Below are positions 11,201 through 22,689 of a stretch of 64,000 nucleotides of DNA, piece after piece; within the stretch, counting starts at the first letter, position 1, and each line of letters opens with the position of its first letter. Source of the DNA: Whitmania pigra. Lineage: Eukaryota > Annelida > Clitellata > Hirudinida > Haemopidae. The DNA lies in assembly GCA_021613335.1 (NCBI GenBank), contig JAJTWR010000269.1, forward strand, positions 302,001-366,000, given 5' to 3'. The notes beneath the pieces are model-generated. The model searched no databases. It saw only the letters and a list, made by a program, of their open reading frames with translations, and was not told the origin of the DNA. Made by a program: the position numbers and the translations under genes.

Positions 11201-13653
11201 TAAGAAACAAAATCTATTTGCTCTGTGTTCAACCGCTCTTGTTATTAACCCTACGTGCTGTTAATCAAACGATCCAAGCCGAGTCAAATGGATCAGAAAA
11301 CGATTGCAAACCTTAACCCTAACGAATTAGATTGGTTGCTCGACTCACTCATTCATTCATTTCCGACCTCGTCGCTTCACATCGGCCATCCTTCCGTCGT
11401 TCGACAGGAACAGCCGACCCAGCAGGAGTACGTTCACGCCTCCCTCTGGTATGACAAGGACTTGGAAGAATTCACCGTCTCGAACTTTCTCACCGACAGC
11501 CCCATCTGTCTCCTCAAGAACATGCTCATCTCTGGGGAGTACCTCGCTGAACAAGACTCCGTCGTCTACTTGTTAGACGAGCAGCAGGTATGTGAGAATG
11601 TGATTATGATGTCGATGTATTATCAGATGATCGATAGTATTAATCGTTACTATATCAGATGATTAATATAATAATAATAATAGGGCAATATATGTTTATA
11701 TGTACATACGTATATGTACATAATTCCATTACCTCTGTCGCCATTGGCTGATTTTTCTTTGTTTGGACTTGGATGTCATCTGTTCATTCATTCGTTCATC
11801 CATGCATCCATTCATCCGTCCCTTCATTTATTCATTCATTCATTCATTCATTTATTCATTCATTCATTCATTCATTCATTCATTCATTCATCCACTCACT
11901 CTCTCTCCTTTTTACCAACTGAGAAATAATAATAATATAATTTATTCCATTTCAAGTCGATGACGTGGATTTCGTTTTCCAGGTGGCTGGTGAGGACACG
12001 TTGAAACAGTTGTTGAAGCTGGGAGAGACGAGCGAGTACATGCTGGTCGACATCAAGTTCGTCTTCAGGAAACAGGACACCATCATCATAGCCATCTATT
12101 CAGTCACACCTGCGGGTATTGTTGTTGTTGTTGTTGCTGATGGTGATGATGTTGTTGTTGTTACTGTTGTGTGTGTGTATGTATTTTATTAATGTCCATT
12201 TCACGACTGGATGGATATGATGCTGTTATTACTGCTATTGTTGTTATTGTTATTTATTTTTACGACGTAATGTTTAACTATCGTTAAATGTTGTCGACCA
12301 GTGGAGATGATGACGTACGTGACGAATGAACAGAACGGTTCCGAAGAAACGACCGAAGTGAAAAGAAAGAGGAGCAGTTTAGTGACTTTTTCTTTTTTTT
12401 TATGTTTTTCTGTTTTGTTTATAAACATCTCGTCCCTTTATTTATTTATTTTATTATTTCGTTATTTTAACTAGATAAGTATCAATTACTACATGTTTAA
12501 TAATAATAATAACAATAATATTGTACTTAATGTTAGACAAAAGTGGAATTTTGCCAAAGTTAAGTGATGATTTTAAAAATGATTTTCATCTGATGAAAAT
12601 CGAATGATTTCTATTACATAAATTAAATATAAATAATAAATAAATAAATTTTAATGAATTTTCAGTCAAGAAAAGGAAAGACAAAAGTGCACTGACGTCG
12701 TGTGACAAAGGTCGGTCTGCAGGTTATTTAACGATTATTAACGCATTTATGACGTTACTGCTGCTTAATTACTTAATAACTAGCAGACGCATCTTGGGGG
12801 ATGTTTCGAGGGAGTCATTTCTTCATTCATTCGTTGTTACTACGTAATGCTAATTACTCAATTACCCGATTGATTTCCACCGTCCATCCACGTTACAACT
12901 CAACTCGCAACCTGCACGTATCGCAGGCGGAAGAATGCAATTGTGGCAATTCCTGCTGACAACTCTTTTGGAGGGGCAGCATCCGGACAAGATCGAATGG
13001 ACCTCTCATGACGGAGAGTTCAAGTTCACCGGCCCCGACCTCTTTGCCAAGGTCTGGGGAGCTTCAAAGGGCAAGAAGAACATGTCCTACAACAACCTAT
13101 CGAGGGCCATTCGCTACTATTACGACATGGGAATAATGAGCAAGGTGAGCGACAGTTTGATTGAAATCAATCAGATGAGAATGACATCGCCACGGTGACG
13201 AGTCTGTTGACACTCCTCCCCACTAACGAGCCAATCAATCATCTTAACCGTCTTAACCAACAGGTCAGATGTCACCAGTTCAGGTACAAGTTCACCCTGG
13301 ACATCAAGGCAACGACGGGGTACACCTTTGCAGAAATTAGGCGACTCTACGAGAAGGACAGCCTGGACCCGAACTGCCCAAATTGGGGGAGCTTCATTGC
13401 ACTCAGGGAGCTCCTCGGTTCGCCCATAACCGCCCAAACGAACTCCAAGAAAATCGAGGATTCTGGCATGGGCGTGGAGGCCGAGGCGGAACAGGAGTCC
13501 ATCCACGAGTCAAAATCAGACTTCGAGGAGGGCCTAGGCCACGATCAGTCCCTCTTTTTCGGGGAGGACCACCTGGCCACTACCAACCTTGCCGAGCTCC
13601 TTAGTACGGGCGTCGACGCCTACCTCGGATATTCCCTGGACGACCCTAGTTGA
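7407..13653 (+). CDS. GABPA: GABPA-like ETS-domain transcription factor, 670 aa, 12 exons
   Basis: Exons: 7407-7474, 7652-8102, 8869-9048, 9530-9583, 10514-10600, 10760-10891, 11408-11587, 11983-12115, 12302-12376, 12666-12710, 12927-13144, 13264-13653; all phases join and the total divides by three. The N-terminus (MEDGSFVELIKKPKQEF) is followed by Asn- and Ser-rich sequence. Exons 7-8 hold a segment (TDSPICLLKNML ... DSVVYLLDEQQ ... EDTLKQLLKLGETSEYM) that follows the pattern of the GABPA OST domain. A basic stretch (EVKRKRSIKKRKDK) precedes the ETS domain: GGRMQLWQFLL, LSRAIRYYYDMGIMSK, then FRYKFTLDIKATTGYTFAE, the last part like the GABPA end of the domain. The C-terminus is acidic. GABPA binds GGAA sites with GABPB. 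No Pointed/SAM domain is visible between OST and ETS. The donor after exon 9 (GTTTAG) is weak. The ETS call is near certain; GABPA orthology is inferred. Confidence 0.82.
8150..8210. repeat. (TAA)n microsatellite in ETS gene intron 2
   Basis: About 18 uninterrupted TAA/ATA units lie directly after the second coding exon, which ends at 8102. Confidence 0.9.
9826..9970. repeat. 36-bp minisatellite (TTGATATTATGGCTGATATT family)
   Basis: About four imperfect copies of a 36-bp unit are built from two diverged halves (GTTGATATTATGGCTGAT and ATTATATTTGATATTATA). It is in an intron of the ETS gene. It leaves frames open on both strands, so the apparent ORFs are repeat artefacts. Confidence 0.8.
11785..11892. 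repeat. (TTCA)n microsatellite
   Basis: Imperfect TTCA/TTTA tetramers lie in the intron between the two exons that encode the OST-like domain. Confidence 0.85.
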
Positions 13654-14281
13654 TGATGACGACGAACTAATAATAATAATAATAATATAATAATAATAAT
13701 AATAATAATAATTTAATCAGCAATTCGTAAATTTTCCCTTTCTCCCTGTCTCGAAGCTTTTCTCCTTTTCTAAGTGTAAATCGCCTTTTTTTTTTTTTGT
13801 GTGTGTCGTCGGATATGAGCCAAGAATTCGTGGAATGCAAAATACAATTTGTTATGTTTGAATGTTTTCAATGTCTCCATGTTTTCGGGTCGCAAGTTTG
13901 AAGCTGCATGTGGAGTTTCAACTCCGGCGTTCGACTCTGCCCTCCGTGGCCGGTTTAGTGGTCACTCGGGTGCCGGATCGAGCGCCTTCAGAATTATTTT
14001 GTCTCACGGGGTGTGTCGAAGCCTGAAATTATTTTTTACGTCCCTTTGCTCGGGGCTGATGCTGTCGGTGCTTGTCGTTGACCATTTATTCTGGATTTCC
14101 GTGCGGCAATGACATTCGTGCGATGAGGAGTAATTGTTTATCAAATTGATTTTTTTCAAAGTGACCCAAATAGAGAGAAACCGATATTGAAACTGCAGTG
14201 CTGTTTGTGAAGGATGATTAATTCAATTGATATCAGAAACAAACGGCATGAGAGACAGATTGAGAGAAAAGTGCAAAAACT
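13654..14281. other. Tail-to-tail intergenic spacer
   Basis: The spacer lies between the stop codon of the plus-strand ETS gene and that of the minus-strand FG-GAP-like gene, so it must hold both 3' UTRs. A (TAA)n run at 13670-13712 and a T-rich stretch near 13787-13800 are visible. The open frame 13849-14112 shows no protein-like character and was not annotated. Confidence 0.5.
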
Positions 14282-17200
14282 TCAAGGTGAAATGATGACG
14301 TACATGGCACACGTGAAATGTAGGATGACGTGACTTAGCTTGACATAGTCTGAAGACGATTCAGAGTCACGATCGTCGGTTTTATTTGGTTCCGTAAAAG
14401 AATATACTCGCACGAGATTGTCATCGTGAAGTGACGCGAACAAATCCATTAGGCCATCTTGGTCGAAATCAAACGGCACAATCGAGCCCTGTCGGGTTAC
14501 CTCGTCTGAAATCTTGTAAACTTTGTAATTCCATGTTTTTCCAATGTCACTTTCTGGTACCAGGTAGTGGGCTGAGGTACACCGGGGACCAGTGACCAGA
14601 ATCCACGGCTTGCCCTCGCGACTGTGCAAGAAATTGGTGATGTTTCTGTTAGTTGTATTGTTTTACATTGTAAGATCTTTATCTAATCTAATAAAAAAAA
14701 AGGGATCTTGAAATCGTAGCGCATTTATTTAAATATTAAATTGTAATAAACTGGAAACCACGTTGCTACAATTAACAATTAAATAAATTATTATAACTAT
14801 TAATATTTAATAAATAGTTATTAATGTAATTATTGATATTTATTATTAATTAAGTTAATTATTATAACCCGGCCATAGGGATAAACGCTTTAACTTCCTC
14901 TGGACATCTTAGTGACTTTCCTTTTAGGTTTGTTGCCAACTTGTGCCGTTTGTAACTATTTCCATCCCTGATTTAAAACTTAATTTAGATTTTTAAACAA
15001 TTTTTTAATTAGCTTTATTAAATTTAAAGGCATTTTCAAAAAAACATTATTCTCGTATTAATATAATATAACTCTATACTCTATGGAGAATCGGCCACTA
15101 GCAACATTGACCCACTAATCAATGTACTAACTGATCTAATATTTACTGCCAAGAAATAAATGAAATCGTTTTTCGACATTTTTATGAATTAAGAAAATTA
15201 AGATATTGATATTAAAATATGATAAAATATGATATTATTGCACAAGGTATACAGATATTTGCCCAAATCTACGAGCATAATAATGCATGGAAATATTATA
15301 ATAAGTGTTCATCGTTTCTTCATCACCAGTAGTTGATAATAAGTAGATATTATTATCATCAGGTGTTAATATACCGTCGTATTATTGTAACAAACAATTA
15401 ATTATCATAATTAATTACCGTAATTAATTATCTTATAAATGTAGGATTTCATGTCCCACCTAAAACCTCCTGGAGTGGCAATCTCATAGGCCCAAACTTC
15501 GCCTAGTTTGGATGAAACTGCTACGAGCAAATCCGGCCATCCATCCTCATTGATATCCTCCAGTTGTATATCCGTGTATAACGAAGCATCGTCTATTTTT
15601 GCCATTTTGTACTAAAATGGAATCCAACGTACTCAATGTGATCGAGAATGGAACCCGTCATAATAGCCCGGCGACAAAATAGCCCCGTCAAAACATAAAA
15701 CTCATTTCATTTAATCAAATTTTAAATCAGTTATCGATTAATGTCTTCAACCCATGTAAATATTTTTTTTATAAAGATACATTGACGGGGATGTTTTGAC
15801 GGGGCTGTTTTGTCGCTGGGCTATTTTGACGGGTCACCAATCGAGAATAATGATAATGAGAGTAGAATAATTGTGGGCGTCAGTGGCCGAGTGGTTCGAC
15901 CCAGTTAGGGGTTCAAATCCTAGCCTCTGTAACTATTAACTTAATTTTAATAACACTGACGTGTTGGATTATTTATTGAGATCGTCTTGGATTCTTGGAA
16001 TTTACACTGAAGGAACACTTTGGCCGGGGCCACACACACTGGAACCAGTGGGCGGATTTAGGAGAGGATGGACACAGGTGCTAAAATGTTTGTCCAGTTA
16101 ATTTAGAAATTTAATTTTAATTTTTTTTTATTTTTATTTTATGATAGATTTAATTAACTTTTCCTATATTTTCAAAAAAAAAAAAAAAACAAAGTGGGAG
16201 GGCCACGGATTCCCCTAAATCCGCCATTGATACCCCCCAATTGATCTACCTTTCTATCACGTTGCGTAAGCATTCAGTATTCCTAATTTGGCACGTCATC
16301 TCTTAGACTTAATTGCTTACAATTCAAGCGTACGTTTTTCTAACATGATTCGTGTTTGTCCAATCTCCTGGTTTGCCAGATTCATCTTCTGACCAAATGA
16401 CCTTCAGACTTGTATCATCGAAGGCAAAAATGGCATCAAAGGTATTCGAGATGTTTCTGTATAAAACCATTCCTAAGATTTTGACTTTGCCGAATGTTTG
16501 GCCTGTCCATGCAGCGGTTTCATTATCGGGTTTGCTTTTATAATGTTTTAAATGGTGATGCCAGCCTGAACGCGTTTAAGAAAGAATGTTGCTATGTGTA
16601 CATAAACATGTATAATCAAAACAGACAAAAAAATAGATAGCAAGCATAATTTGTAATTCAATTAAAATGAAAATCGAATAATAAATATAACTGAAATATG
16701 AATCGAACTGAAATAAAATAAAATATTTTCCAAACTTTCGTAAGTCTCGCTAATAAAGAATTCTCTCTCGTTCCGAAACAAAAGGTCGCCATATGCAGTT
16801 TTTCCAATGGTTACGGAGCTTATGATGTAATTTTTAGGATTGTTGATATCGGTGATGTCGATCGCAAAAACCCTGGCGTTTAATTTCCTAGCATATTTGT
16901 CTGTAAAAACGACAGCGGGAAACTTGAAGGCTCCATCTGTTTGAATAAATTAATTTCAAAATCGATGCAATTTCTTGTTCACGAGTTGTAAACACATGTG
17001 CTTAATTTAATATATTAAATATTTAAAAAGTGATTTTAGTTGCAACATGTTAGACATTTTAATTTAAATTTAGGTGGGTAGCGCAGTTCCATCTATTTTC
17101 CGAACCTCGTTAGTTCAAATCCTAGCCGTCAGCTATACCGTCGATCACTAAACATTCGTCACTGCTTTATAATTTGAACATACTTTTTGTCCTTTAAAAT

Positions 17201-18975
17201 AAATTTTATTTACGTTTTTAACTTAGGTTTAATCTCTCCCTTCCTTCCTTCCTTATGGCTGCTTTTTGCTTCGATACGATCGAATATGTTTTTAATGATC
17301 TTGTAGTTCTGTTTGTTCATCCTAGTGTAATTAAATTCTGAATCTTTATCACTATTTGCCTAATATTTAGCCAATATTTCTTGCGTCTCCCATTTCCGAA
17401 TCGTATGTAAGGGCACTTCAATAGCCCGACCATTTAGAGGCCGTCCATAAAGTAAGTCACGCTATTTTAGACCATTTTAACCCACTCTTCCCCATGTCAC
17501 ACCCTGTCACAAATCTCGGGCCTCCCAAACAGTTACATGTACGAACCAAACATTTAACAACTGATTAAACCAAAACCTGAAACATTTACCTAAAAACATT
17601 GCATTCAGTCATATTTAATATTATTATTTATTTAATAATAATAAACTAGAAACTAGAACGCGACGCACTTTATGGACGGCCTCTTATAAAGAGCCTCGAC
17701 CGAGGAAGATTGTTTAGACTAAATGATTTAGTTTGTCCTTAATAATTATAATGAAGTTAATATGAAAAAAAAAGATTACCTGGTGCCTGACGCATTGTTC
17801 CTGGATTTTGTAAATCATCTTTCAAGAGAATTGGAACGGAATCGTCATCAACGAATGTCGCACTCAAAGCATAAACACAGGATGCAGAAGTTGAGACTAG
17901 AATGTAATGCGTATCACCTTTACTGAAAAGGCCCATGTATGTGGGTTTCTCTATTGTGATTTCACCCCTCTCAATAAGATGCAATCTTTTATCCAATTCC
18001 TCGCCACATTCTGTAGCAGACGAGCGAGGCAAGAATGTTTGCTTCCAGTAACAAAGAGCCAAGGTCAACTCTAAGTTTATGAGATAATTAATTACTGGCT
18101 TGAATAATAATAATAATAATAATAATAACAATAATTATAATAATAAATTTGTTAACAAATTCCTTCATAAGATGTACAGAGTTAAATTTTAGTAATTAAT
18201 TTTTAAATTAATTTTTCCTGTGGACTCACTTATCGTGTTGAATTTCATATTTCGGACAGCCTTAAAATAGAATAACGAGATTGTTAAAATAAGCGTAGAA
18301 ATTTTGTAAACTCAAATTTCCTGAGCGATAGAGCTTGTTGTGAAAAACGACTCGGAAAACACAAAACATGGTTTACAATGACGTAAATACCAATGCTAAG
18401 CTAACATTTCAAGCTTTTATTGAAATATATGCTATAATAATAATAATATTAATAATAATGATAATTTTACGCGTTTGTGTATTTGATTAACGTACATTTC
18501 ATGAATAGGTCCATGATTAGGACGGGGTACCCAGGGCACTTTTGGCAGTGCATGGTAAGACCATCGCACTATGACTCCTGTCATTCGGCCAACCTGCACC
18601 ATTAAATTGTATTAATATAAGCATTAATTTATTAGCATAAACATTTGAATCAATATTATAATAACATTGCATTGAAAAAATAATTAGACGCTCAACAATA
18701 ACAATGATTCGTAGTAAGCAGTAAGATGTAAATAAGATATACTCTGAATCGTATTCACAATCATAACCAGTCATAAGATCTAACCAGTTCCGTATAACCT
18801 GGCTGGCTGGAAAGCCCCCATTAAAAAGCCAAAAAGCGGTAGGGTTTTCCTTGTTGCTGGTAGTTCCTATGATAAAGCGCAATCCGACCATTCTTAAACC
18901 AATCATGATATCTATCATGTGGAGTATCATATGCAGTGATGGGAAATAGAGTTTGATGAACATTACATTCACAGT
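14282..18975 (-). CDS. FG-GAP/VCBS-like repeat protein, at least eight exons, 5' end uncertain
   Basis: Exons in transcription order: about 18975-18799, 18593-18492, 18260-18230 (31-bp micro-exon), 18094-17780, 16936-16736, 16534-16345, 15611-15460, 14621-14282. Phases agree except across the 16736/16534 junction, where a missing small exon or another splice site is needed. Two loops match the Asp-rich calcium-binding pattern of FG-GAP/VCBS propeller repeats: DINEDGWPDLLVAV and FDFDQDGLMDLFASL, each followed by a beta-rich strand (GEVWAYEI, LVRVYSF). Other segments (VNAR-like FAIDITDI; YILVSTSASCVYAL) also look like beta-propeller blades. Such proteins are usually extracellular or surface-bound, but no signal peptide was found, so the first exon is probably missing. 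No precise ortholog is recognised. It is tail-to-tail with the ETS gene and head-to-head with the large coiled-coil gene. Confidence 0.62.
15649..15839. mobile_element. MITE-like element, about 48-bp inverted repeats, 8-bp target duplication
   Basis: The left end TGGAACCCGTCATAATAGCC is mirrored by the right end, whose reverse complement is TGGTGACCCGTCAAAATAGC. Pairing continues for almost 50 bp through CGACAAAATAGCCCCGTCAA. The element is flanked by ATCGAGAA at 15641-15648 and again at 15840-15847, a perfect 8-bp direct repeat. An 8-bp duplication fits hAT-type transposition. There is no coding capacity, so it is non-autonomous. It lies in an intron of the FG-GAP-like gene. Confidence 0.85.
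15873..15932 (+). repeat. tRNA-like sequence, probable SINE head
   Basis: TGGCCGAGTGG at 15884-15894 fits the RNA polymerase III A box, and GTTCAAATC at 15911-15919 fits the B box. The region cannot be folded by eye into a complete tRNA with acceptor stem and CCA side. It is therefore read as a tRNA-derived SINE fragment rather than a tRNA gene. Confidence 0.5.
16046..16229. mobile_element. Foldback MITE-like element with CAGTGG-type ends
   Basis: The left end CAGTGGGCGGATTTAGGAG pairs with the right end, whose reverse complement is CAATGGCGGATTTAGGGG. Ends of the form CAGNGGCGGATTTAGG are familiar from hAT-type MITEs of many animals. No clean target duplication is visible. The interior contains a 16-bp A run. 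It sits in the same intron as the element at 15649. Confidence 0.6.
17066..17140 (+). repeat. Second tRNA-like SINE fragment
   Basis: GTGGGTAGCGCAGTTCCA resembles the 5' half and A box of a tRNA, and AGTTCAAATCC is a B-box match about 30 bp further on. Spacing and B box resemble the copy at 15873, but the 5' half differs. It is in an intron of the FG-GAP-like gene. Confidence 0.4.
17437..17683. mobile_element. PIF/Harbinger-like MITE with TTA target duplication
   Basis: The left end GAGGCCGTCCATAAAGTAAG is mirrored by the right end, whose reverse complement is GAGGCCGTCCATAAAGTGCG, giving about 25 bp of inverted repeat with three mismatches. TTA flanks both sides (17434-17436 and 17684-17686). 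A three-base TTA/TAA duplication is typical of PIF/Harbinger elements, and GGCCGTCCATAAA-type ends are common in animal genomes. There is no coding capacity. It is intronic in the FG-GAP-like gene. Confidence 0.75.
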
Positions 18976-19493
18976 GTAAGACCCAAGCTTACGTATCCTC
19001 TGGAGTCGAAATATGTTTTATTTTTTAATTTTTGGCTGGAATAAGGTTATTCAAAGACTTGTATGTTTTCTATCTATAATCATCTGTGTAAATATTCAGT
19101 GTTTTGTCAACAATAAGCAATTTGTTAAGCACGGATTATCGTATATGCTGGACGTGATATGAATTGCTAACGACTTAGTCGATGGAAAGCTAAATCGCGA
19201 GACGTGCACTATCGTCTGTCTTTTCAATAATCTGATAATTTCCATAAATTAAAATTAATTTCTTTCTAAAACTTAATCAATGTTAAACGACAAAAATTGC
19301 TTGAAAATTTTTCTGAAAAAGTGAAAATATCAGATCTAAGTCTAGCCAGATTTCCATGGAAACCTAATGGTTCCCGAGAGTTTGAGGAAAACATCGGAAA
19401 TAGCTGGGAAGTCTTCAATTGAATATAAACTTTATTTGTTTCGAATTTACCGAGTTTATTTTTACCGAATAAGTTTTGAACTTTTAATAAGTT
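18976..19493. promoter_or_regulatory. Head-to-head intergenic spacer, presumed divergent promoter
   Basis: This is the gap between the first recognised exon of the minus-strand FG-GAP-like gene and the start codon of the plus-strand large coiled-coil gene. No TATA box or other motif was recognised. A missing signal-peptide exon of the minus-strand gene could also lie here. Confidence 0.3.
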
Positions 19494-20479
19494 ATGAACG
19501 AATCGGCTTATTTCGGGAGGACATCCGACTTGTTGAGAAAAGCAGAGTCGCAATTGAAATTATCATTCGATTGCTTGAAGGAAGCATTGGAGAATGAGAG
19601 ATGTGAACGAGCAGAAGAAAAGACTAGGTGATTTTGAAGAGCGATTGAACTTTTGCAATCGATTGAACTTTTGTAATCGATTGAACTTTTGCAATCGATT
19701 GAACTTTTGTAATCGCTTGAACTTTTGCAATCGATTGAACTTTTGCAATCGATTGAACTTTTGCAATCGATTGAACTTTTGTAATCGATTGAACTTTTGC
19801 AATCGATTGAACTTTTGCAATCGATTGAACTTTTGCAATCAATCAAAATGTCAGACATAGACTTATTATTTTTTTGGATGAGCACCTTCTAATACGTTTA
19901 TTATACATAAAATGTAGACATGCACCTTATTACTTGATAGATACATTTCATCTTAATGCATGACCAAAATATTAATGACGTTTAGCAACATGTGGTTAGC
20001 AGCAATGTCATTTAGGGGCTTACAAAAATGATCGTAATAAAATTGTAGGTACGTTTTGAAACGGTTGGGTTTGGTGAGTACAAGGTGACACTAGTAATTT
20101 AAATTGTAAATTTATTTGGATTGTGTCCATTATGTGAGGAGCATCATGCCTTAGAAACATGACATTCCCTTAGTGACTGCACTGAATAACTTGTGATGTG
20201 TTAATGATACTGCACTAGATAACTTGTGATAAGTTAGTAACACTACACTGGATAATTAATTATGTGACTATACAATAAACATTCCAGTTTAGTCTTTTAT
20301 TTCACAAACGGTGATTACAAATAATAATAATAACTGATAATAACAATAAATTAATAATAATAATAATAATAATAAATAATTATAATAGTGTTAATTATCA
20401 CTAATTAAAATTAATTAAGTATTAATTATAATAATAGTATTAATTATAATAGTATTAATTATTACTATTATAATTATTA

Positions 20480-20514
<35 letters not shown>

Positions 20515-21406
20515 ACAAGTAAATAATGATTACATTAATAATCATTATAATCACTAACTCAAATAATCGCAACGATTAATAAACGATTATCATTCAACAG
20601 GTCGATACCTCTACCCAAGGACTTTTCATACTTTGGCTTGGAACGTGAACACCTCATAAAAGGAGTCTTGAAGGTTGACAGTTTAACTTTCTACATAGTT
20701 AATTATCATATTATTCACTATTACCATATTTGTACTTATCGTATTATTATTAATAATCACATTCATTATTATCATATTATTCACTATTGTCATATTTATA
20801 CTTATCGTATTATTATTAACAATCATATTCATCATTACCATACTATTCACTATAATCATATCTATACTTATCGTATTATTATTAATAATCGTATTCATCA
20901 TTATTATATTATTCAAAATTATCATATTATTCAAAATTATCATATTATTCATCATTATCATTAGCCAAACCTAATTATTAATACTTAATAATTAATGTTA
21001 ATAACTGCAATTAACCTCAAACATACCAACAGAGTGTTAGCCAATCGTTCTAAAGAGATGCGACCATTCTTAACAGGTACCACTGGCTTCGTGGGACGGC
21101 TTCGATGACACCTCTAGGCAGCTCGACTCGGCCTTGAACTCTGACTATTCTCTCGACTCGCTGCCTCTCCTCCTTCATCAGGTTGTCCTTCTTTCGATGC
21201 ACTGATTGCATTCATTCATCTGTGCATGCATGCATCAATCCACCTCGATGAGTCATGTGAACCATGCTCCGGTGATTTTGAGGTTTTGGCGACCTTGGTT
21301 TCGCCTCAAACGAATTTTGTCGATCTTATGAGGGTGTTGTTGGAGGATGCATTCTTCTGCTGGATTTTTGAATGCATTAATTCACATTTTTTATTTAATA
21401 AATTAT

Positions 21407-21451
<45 letters not shown>

Positions 21452-22630
21452 TAATAATAATAATAATAATAATTATAATAGTATTAATTATTACTAATTA
21501 AAATTAATTAAGTATTAATTATAATAATAGTATTAATTATAATAGTATTAATTATTACTATTATAATTATTTATTATTATTATTATTAAACAAGTAAATA
21601 ATGATTACATTAATAATCATTATAATCACTAACTCAAATAATCACAACGATTAATAAACGATTATCATTCAACAGGTCGATACCTCTACCCAAGGACTTT
21701 TCATACTTTGGCTTGGAACGTGAACACCTCATAAAAGGAGTTTTGAAGGTTGACAGTTTAACTTTCTACATAGTTAATTATCATATTATTCACTATTATC
21801 ACATTTGTACTTATCATATTATTATTAATAATCACATTCATTATTATCATATTATTCACTATTGTCATATTTATACTTATCGTATTATTATTAATAATCG
21901 TATTCATCATTATTATATTATTCAAAATTATCATATTATTCACTATTACCATATTTGTACTTATCGTATTATTATTAATAATCACATTCATTATTATCAT
22001 ATTATTCACTATTGTCATATTTATACTTATCGTATTATTATTAACAATCATATTCATCATTACCATACTATTCACTATAATCATATCTATACTTATCGTA
22101 TTATTATTAATAATCGTATTCATCATTATATATTATTCAAAATTATCATATTATTCAAAATTATCATATTATTCATCATTATCATTAGCCAAACCTAATT
22201 ATTAATACTTAATAATTAATGTTAATAACTGCAATTAACCTCAAACATACCAACAGAGTGTTAGCCAATCGTTCTAAAGAGATGCGACCATTCTTAACAG
22301 GTACCACTGGCTTCGTGGGACGGCTTCGATGACACCTCTAGGCAGCTCGACTCGGCCTTGAACTCTGACTATTCTCTCGACTCGCTGCCTCTCCTCCTTC
22401 ATCAGGTTGTCCTTCTTTCGATGCACTGATTGCATTCATTCATCTGTGCATGCATGCATCAATCCACCTCGATGAGTCATGTGAACCATGCTCCGGTGAT
22501 TTTGAGGTTTTGGCGACCTTGGTTTCGCCTCAAACGAATTTTGTCGATCTTATGAGGGTGTTGTTGGAGGATGCATTCTTCTGCTGGATTTTTGAATGCA
22601 TTAATTCACATTTTTTATTTAATAAATTAT

Positions 22631-22689
<59 letters not shown>

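Noticed and set aside
13849..14112. 87-residue plus-strand ORF after the ETS gene
   Set aside because: No splice context or protein-like composition; probably 3' UTR.
15873..15932. Functional tRNA gene (Ser/Leu-like)
   Set aside because: A and B boxes are present but the acceptor stem does not close by eye and there is no variable arm of the right size; a SINE fragment is more likely.
19640..19846. CRISPR-like regular repeat
   Set aside because: The units are directly adjacent with no spacers, and the surroundings are eukaryotic intron DNA.
19508..19885. Six-residue repeat proteins in all frames
   Set aside because: The 18-bp repeat unit keeps every stop-free frame open; only the exon 19494-19627 at its left edge is considered coding.
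20683..22198. Open frames rich in His, Tyr, Ile and Asn in the duplicated introns
   Set aside because: They come from the roughly 66-bp intronic tandem repeat; the real exons beside them use another frame.
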